The notes under the pieces were generated by a model that made no database searches, was not told the DNA's origin, and worked only from the letters and a program-made list of their open reading frames with translations. From Nostoc sp. UHCC 0702 (GTDB lineage Bacteria > Cyanobacteriota > Cyanobacteriia > Cyanobacteriales > Nostocaceae), in contig CP071065.1 in assembly GCA_017164015.1 (NCBI GenBank), positions 3,314,501 through 3,378,500 on the forward strand: a stretch of 64,000 nt of DNA, given 5' to 3'. Made by a program: the position numbers and the translations under genes. Within the stretch, counting starts at the first letter, position 1; every line of letters starts with the position of its first letter. Of the stretch, positions 62,619 through 64,000 are shown piece by piece.

Positions 62619-64000
62619 TTGTTGTTCGTGCGGTATAACTGTTGTTTAAAAGATTTATATTCTCAGCTTTTTCACCATTTCTCATGGTAGCTTTATTTTT
62701 GCCGCTTTGTACTAGATAATTTAAATAGTTGTATTGAGACGGTAAAGTAGCACTCAGGTATTCAGCTTTCTGTTTAATTTCATTAAATACAGACATAGCA
62801 TTGTGGTCATCGATCAGATCTAAAATAGGTAGACTGGCTTCAGGGATGTAGTTTAATCCAAGCAACATTACAGAATAAGAGTAAGACTCGAAACCATGAT
62901 AGTTCTGATTGATGTTCTTGTTGTTTGGAAGTATAGTTTTCCACAGCCTTAACTTTTCACGCAGTTCTTCTGAAATTACGATATCTTGCTTAGTAGCCTT
63001 CCAAAATGGTGTGTCGGCTCGATCGCTAGCATAATAATGGAGTATCAAAAAATCGCGCACACCATCTATACAATTAGCTATCACCTTGTTATAGCTGCGG
63101 ATTAGATCTTCATTAAACGATTTGTCTGGAAAGTGGCTGACTAACTCTTCGATTGCGTGTTGAATAAAGAATATTCCGGTAGACTCCAGCGGTTCTAGAA
63201 AACCACTAGAAAGACCAATGGCTACGCAATTTTTCACCCATGAATTCCTGTTACGTCCTATCCTCATCTTGATATGCAATGCTTTGCAATTATCAGCAGC
63301 TTCTCCTAGATGGTTGCGAAGTTCTTGTTCTGCTGCTTCTTTAGAGATAAAGGCACTTGAGTAAACATATCCTGTGCCTGTTCGTCCGTAAAGAGGTATA
63401 TTCCATACCCAGCCAGAATTTAATGCGGTTGCAGTTGTGTAAGGATTGATACCATGCTTTTCATTATTGGCTGGTATTTGCATAGCGATCGCATTATCGC
63501 ACAGTAACGACTCTGAAAAAGAAATGAATTGCTCATCCAAAGCTTTATTGATCAATAAACCACGAAAACCAGTACAGTCTATGAACAAATCTCCACTGAT
63601 ATCGCCATGATTTTTAGTCTGGATGCAATCTATGCTGCCAAATTGTGTTAAACCTACTTCGACTACATTATCAACAATCAGTTTTACACCCCTGTCTATG
63701 GCATAATTTTTCAGAAATCTAGCAAGTAGTTTAGCATCAAAATGATAAGCGTATGGGTACTGAACCTTTAAATTTGCCAAAATATTTTTTTGTTGGTTTT
63801 CTTCTTGGCTAAAAAACTTTTGAACTTGCTCATCAAACACTTTCCCATTTAAATACCTTGGTGACTTTTGATTGTCGCACAGTGATGGAATTAAAAAGCA
63901 GGAATAATCGAATGCATCCTGTTCTTTCTTCATTTTGAGCCACCATTCTGAGACATCAAACCCATCTACTATGTCATATCTCTGGAAAGGGTGATAAAAG
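62602..64000 (-). CDS. Flavin-dependent tryptophan halogenase-family protein (5' end outside the window)
   Basis: At least 466 aa are visible; translation continues in frame up to base 63999 with FYHPFQRYDIVDGFDVSEWWLKMKKEQDAFDYS, so the gene starts beyond 64000 and the ATG at 63933 is internal. Family features: YHFDAKLLARFLKNYAIDRGVKLI, LFIDCTGFRGLLI, SGWVWNIPLYGRTGTGYVYSS (the halogenase WxWxIP), VGRN/IGRNRNSWVKNCVAIGLSSGFLEPLESTGIFFIQHAIEEL. The FADH2 GxGxxG and the catalytic Lys are on the missing N-terminal side. Members chlorinate or brominate tryptophan, indoles or phenols; substrate unknown. May mark the edge of a natural-product gene cluster. Confidence 0.88.
   Translation of the reverse strand, partial: FYHPFQRYDIVDGFDVSEWWLKMKKEQDAFDYSCFLIPSLCDNQKSPRYLNGKVFDEQVQKFFSQEENQQKNILANLKVQYPYAYHFDAKLLARFLKNYAIDRGVKLIVDNVVEVGLTQFGSIDCIQTKNHGDISGDLFIDCTGFRGLLINKALDEQFISFSESLLCDNAIAMQIPANNEKHGINPYTTATALNSGWVWNIPLYGRTGTGYVYSSAFISKEAAEQELRNHLGEAADNCKALHIKMRIGRNRNSWVKNCVAIGLSSGFLEPLESTGIFFIQHAIEELVSHFPDKSFNEDLIRSYNKVIANCIDGVRDFLILHYYASDRADTPFWKATKQDIVISEELREKLRLWKTILPNNKNINQNYHGFESYSYSVMLLGLNYIPEASLPILDLIDDHNAMSVFNEIKQKAEYLSATLPSQYNYLNYLVQSGKNKATMRNGEKAENINLLNNSYTARTTRFPTS

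Overview
The window is chromosomal DNA of a filamentous, probably heterocyst-forming cyanobacterium (Nostoc/Anabaena/Tolypothrix-like). Grounds: a complete photosystem II D1 gene (psbA), a beta-carboxysome operon (ccmK-ccmK-L-M-N-O) beside a CO2-uptake NDH-1 operon (ndhF-ndhD-cupB), the nitrogen regulator ntcA, many GCGATCGC (HIP1-type) octamers, and heptanucleotide tandem repeats (STRR) of the kind known from heterocystous cyanobacteria. I saw no rRNA, tRNA or CRISPR array.

Layout. 0.6-8 kb: housekeeping genes hisB, fabI, ntcA (with an NtcA box of its own), a DUF3084 membrane/coiled-coil protein, a TnpB-type transposon gene, a YqgF/RuvX-like nuclease and a DUF3146 protein. 8-10 kb: a MITE-like repeat and a Tat-exported PhoD phosphatase. 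10.6-21.8 kb: the cobalt regulator coaR and the cobalt-export ATPase coaT face away from each other but are separated by about 8 kb. That gap holds an Eco57I-like DNA methylase, a VapBC-like toxin-antitoxin pair and a PLD-nuclease/SNF2-helicase, and looks like an inserted defence island. A MerR-type operator remains directly in front of coaT. 21.9-25.6 kb: moeA (with an in-frame heptamer array), a HAD hydrolase and a type 2 NAD(P)H dehydrogenase.

26-38 kb: the inorganic-carbon block. A CbbR-type LysR regulator with an NtcA box, then the carboxysome genes, all on the minus strand; divergently, ndhF4-ndhD4-cupB. Together they take up CO2 as bicarbonate and fix it in carboxysomes. 38-41 kb: a Uma2-family protein, psbA (high-light E130 form) and a PLP-dependent deaminase/desulfhydrase. 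41.9-48 kb: two RTX-type calcium-binding repeat proteins, one interrupted by a stop codon and one giant with duplicated modules.

48.8-57.4 kb: three AAA-like (STAND-related) ATPases with three different C-terminal outputs (degenerate GGDEF; coiled coil plus membrane anchor; CHASE2 plus membrane segments), together with a CYTH phosphatase and a short DUF928-like remnant. 58-64 kb: an H-type lectin, a second MITE of the 8-kb family, hisD, a structured RNA-like region resembling an IS200/IS605 omega-RNA without its nuclease gene, a small conserved protein, a GT-B glycosyltransferase and a flavin-dependent halogenase running off the end.

Most promising for follow-up: the coaR/coaT-splitting defence island, the three-ATPase cluster, the orphan omega-RNA-like element, and two instances of an NtcA box linking nitrogen control to itself and to the carboxysome regulator.
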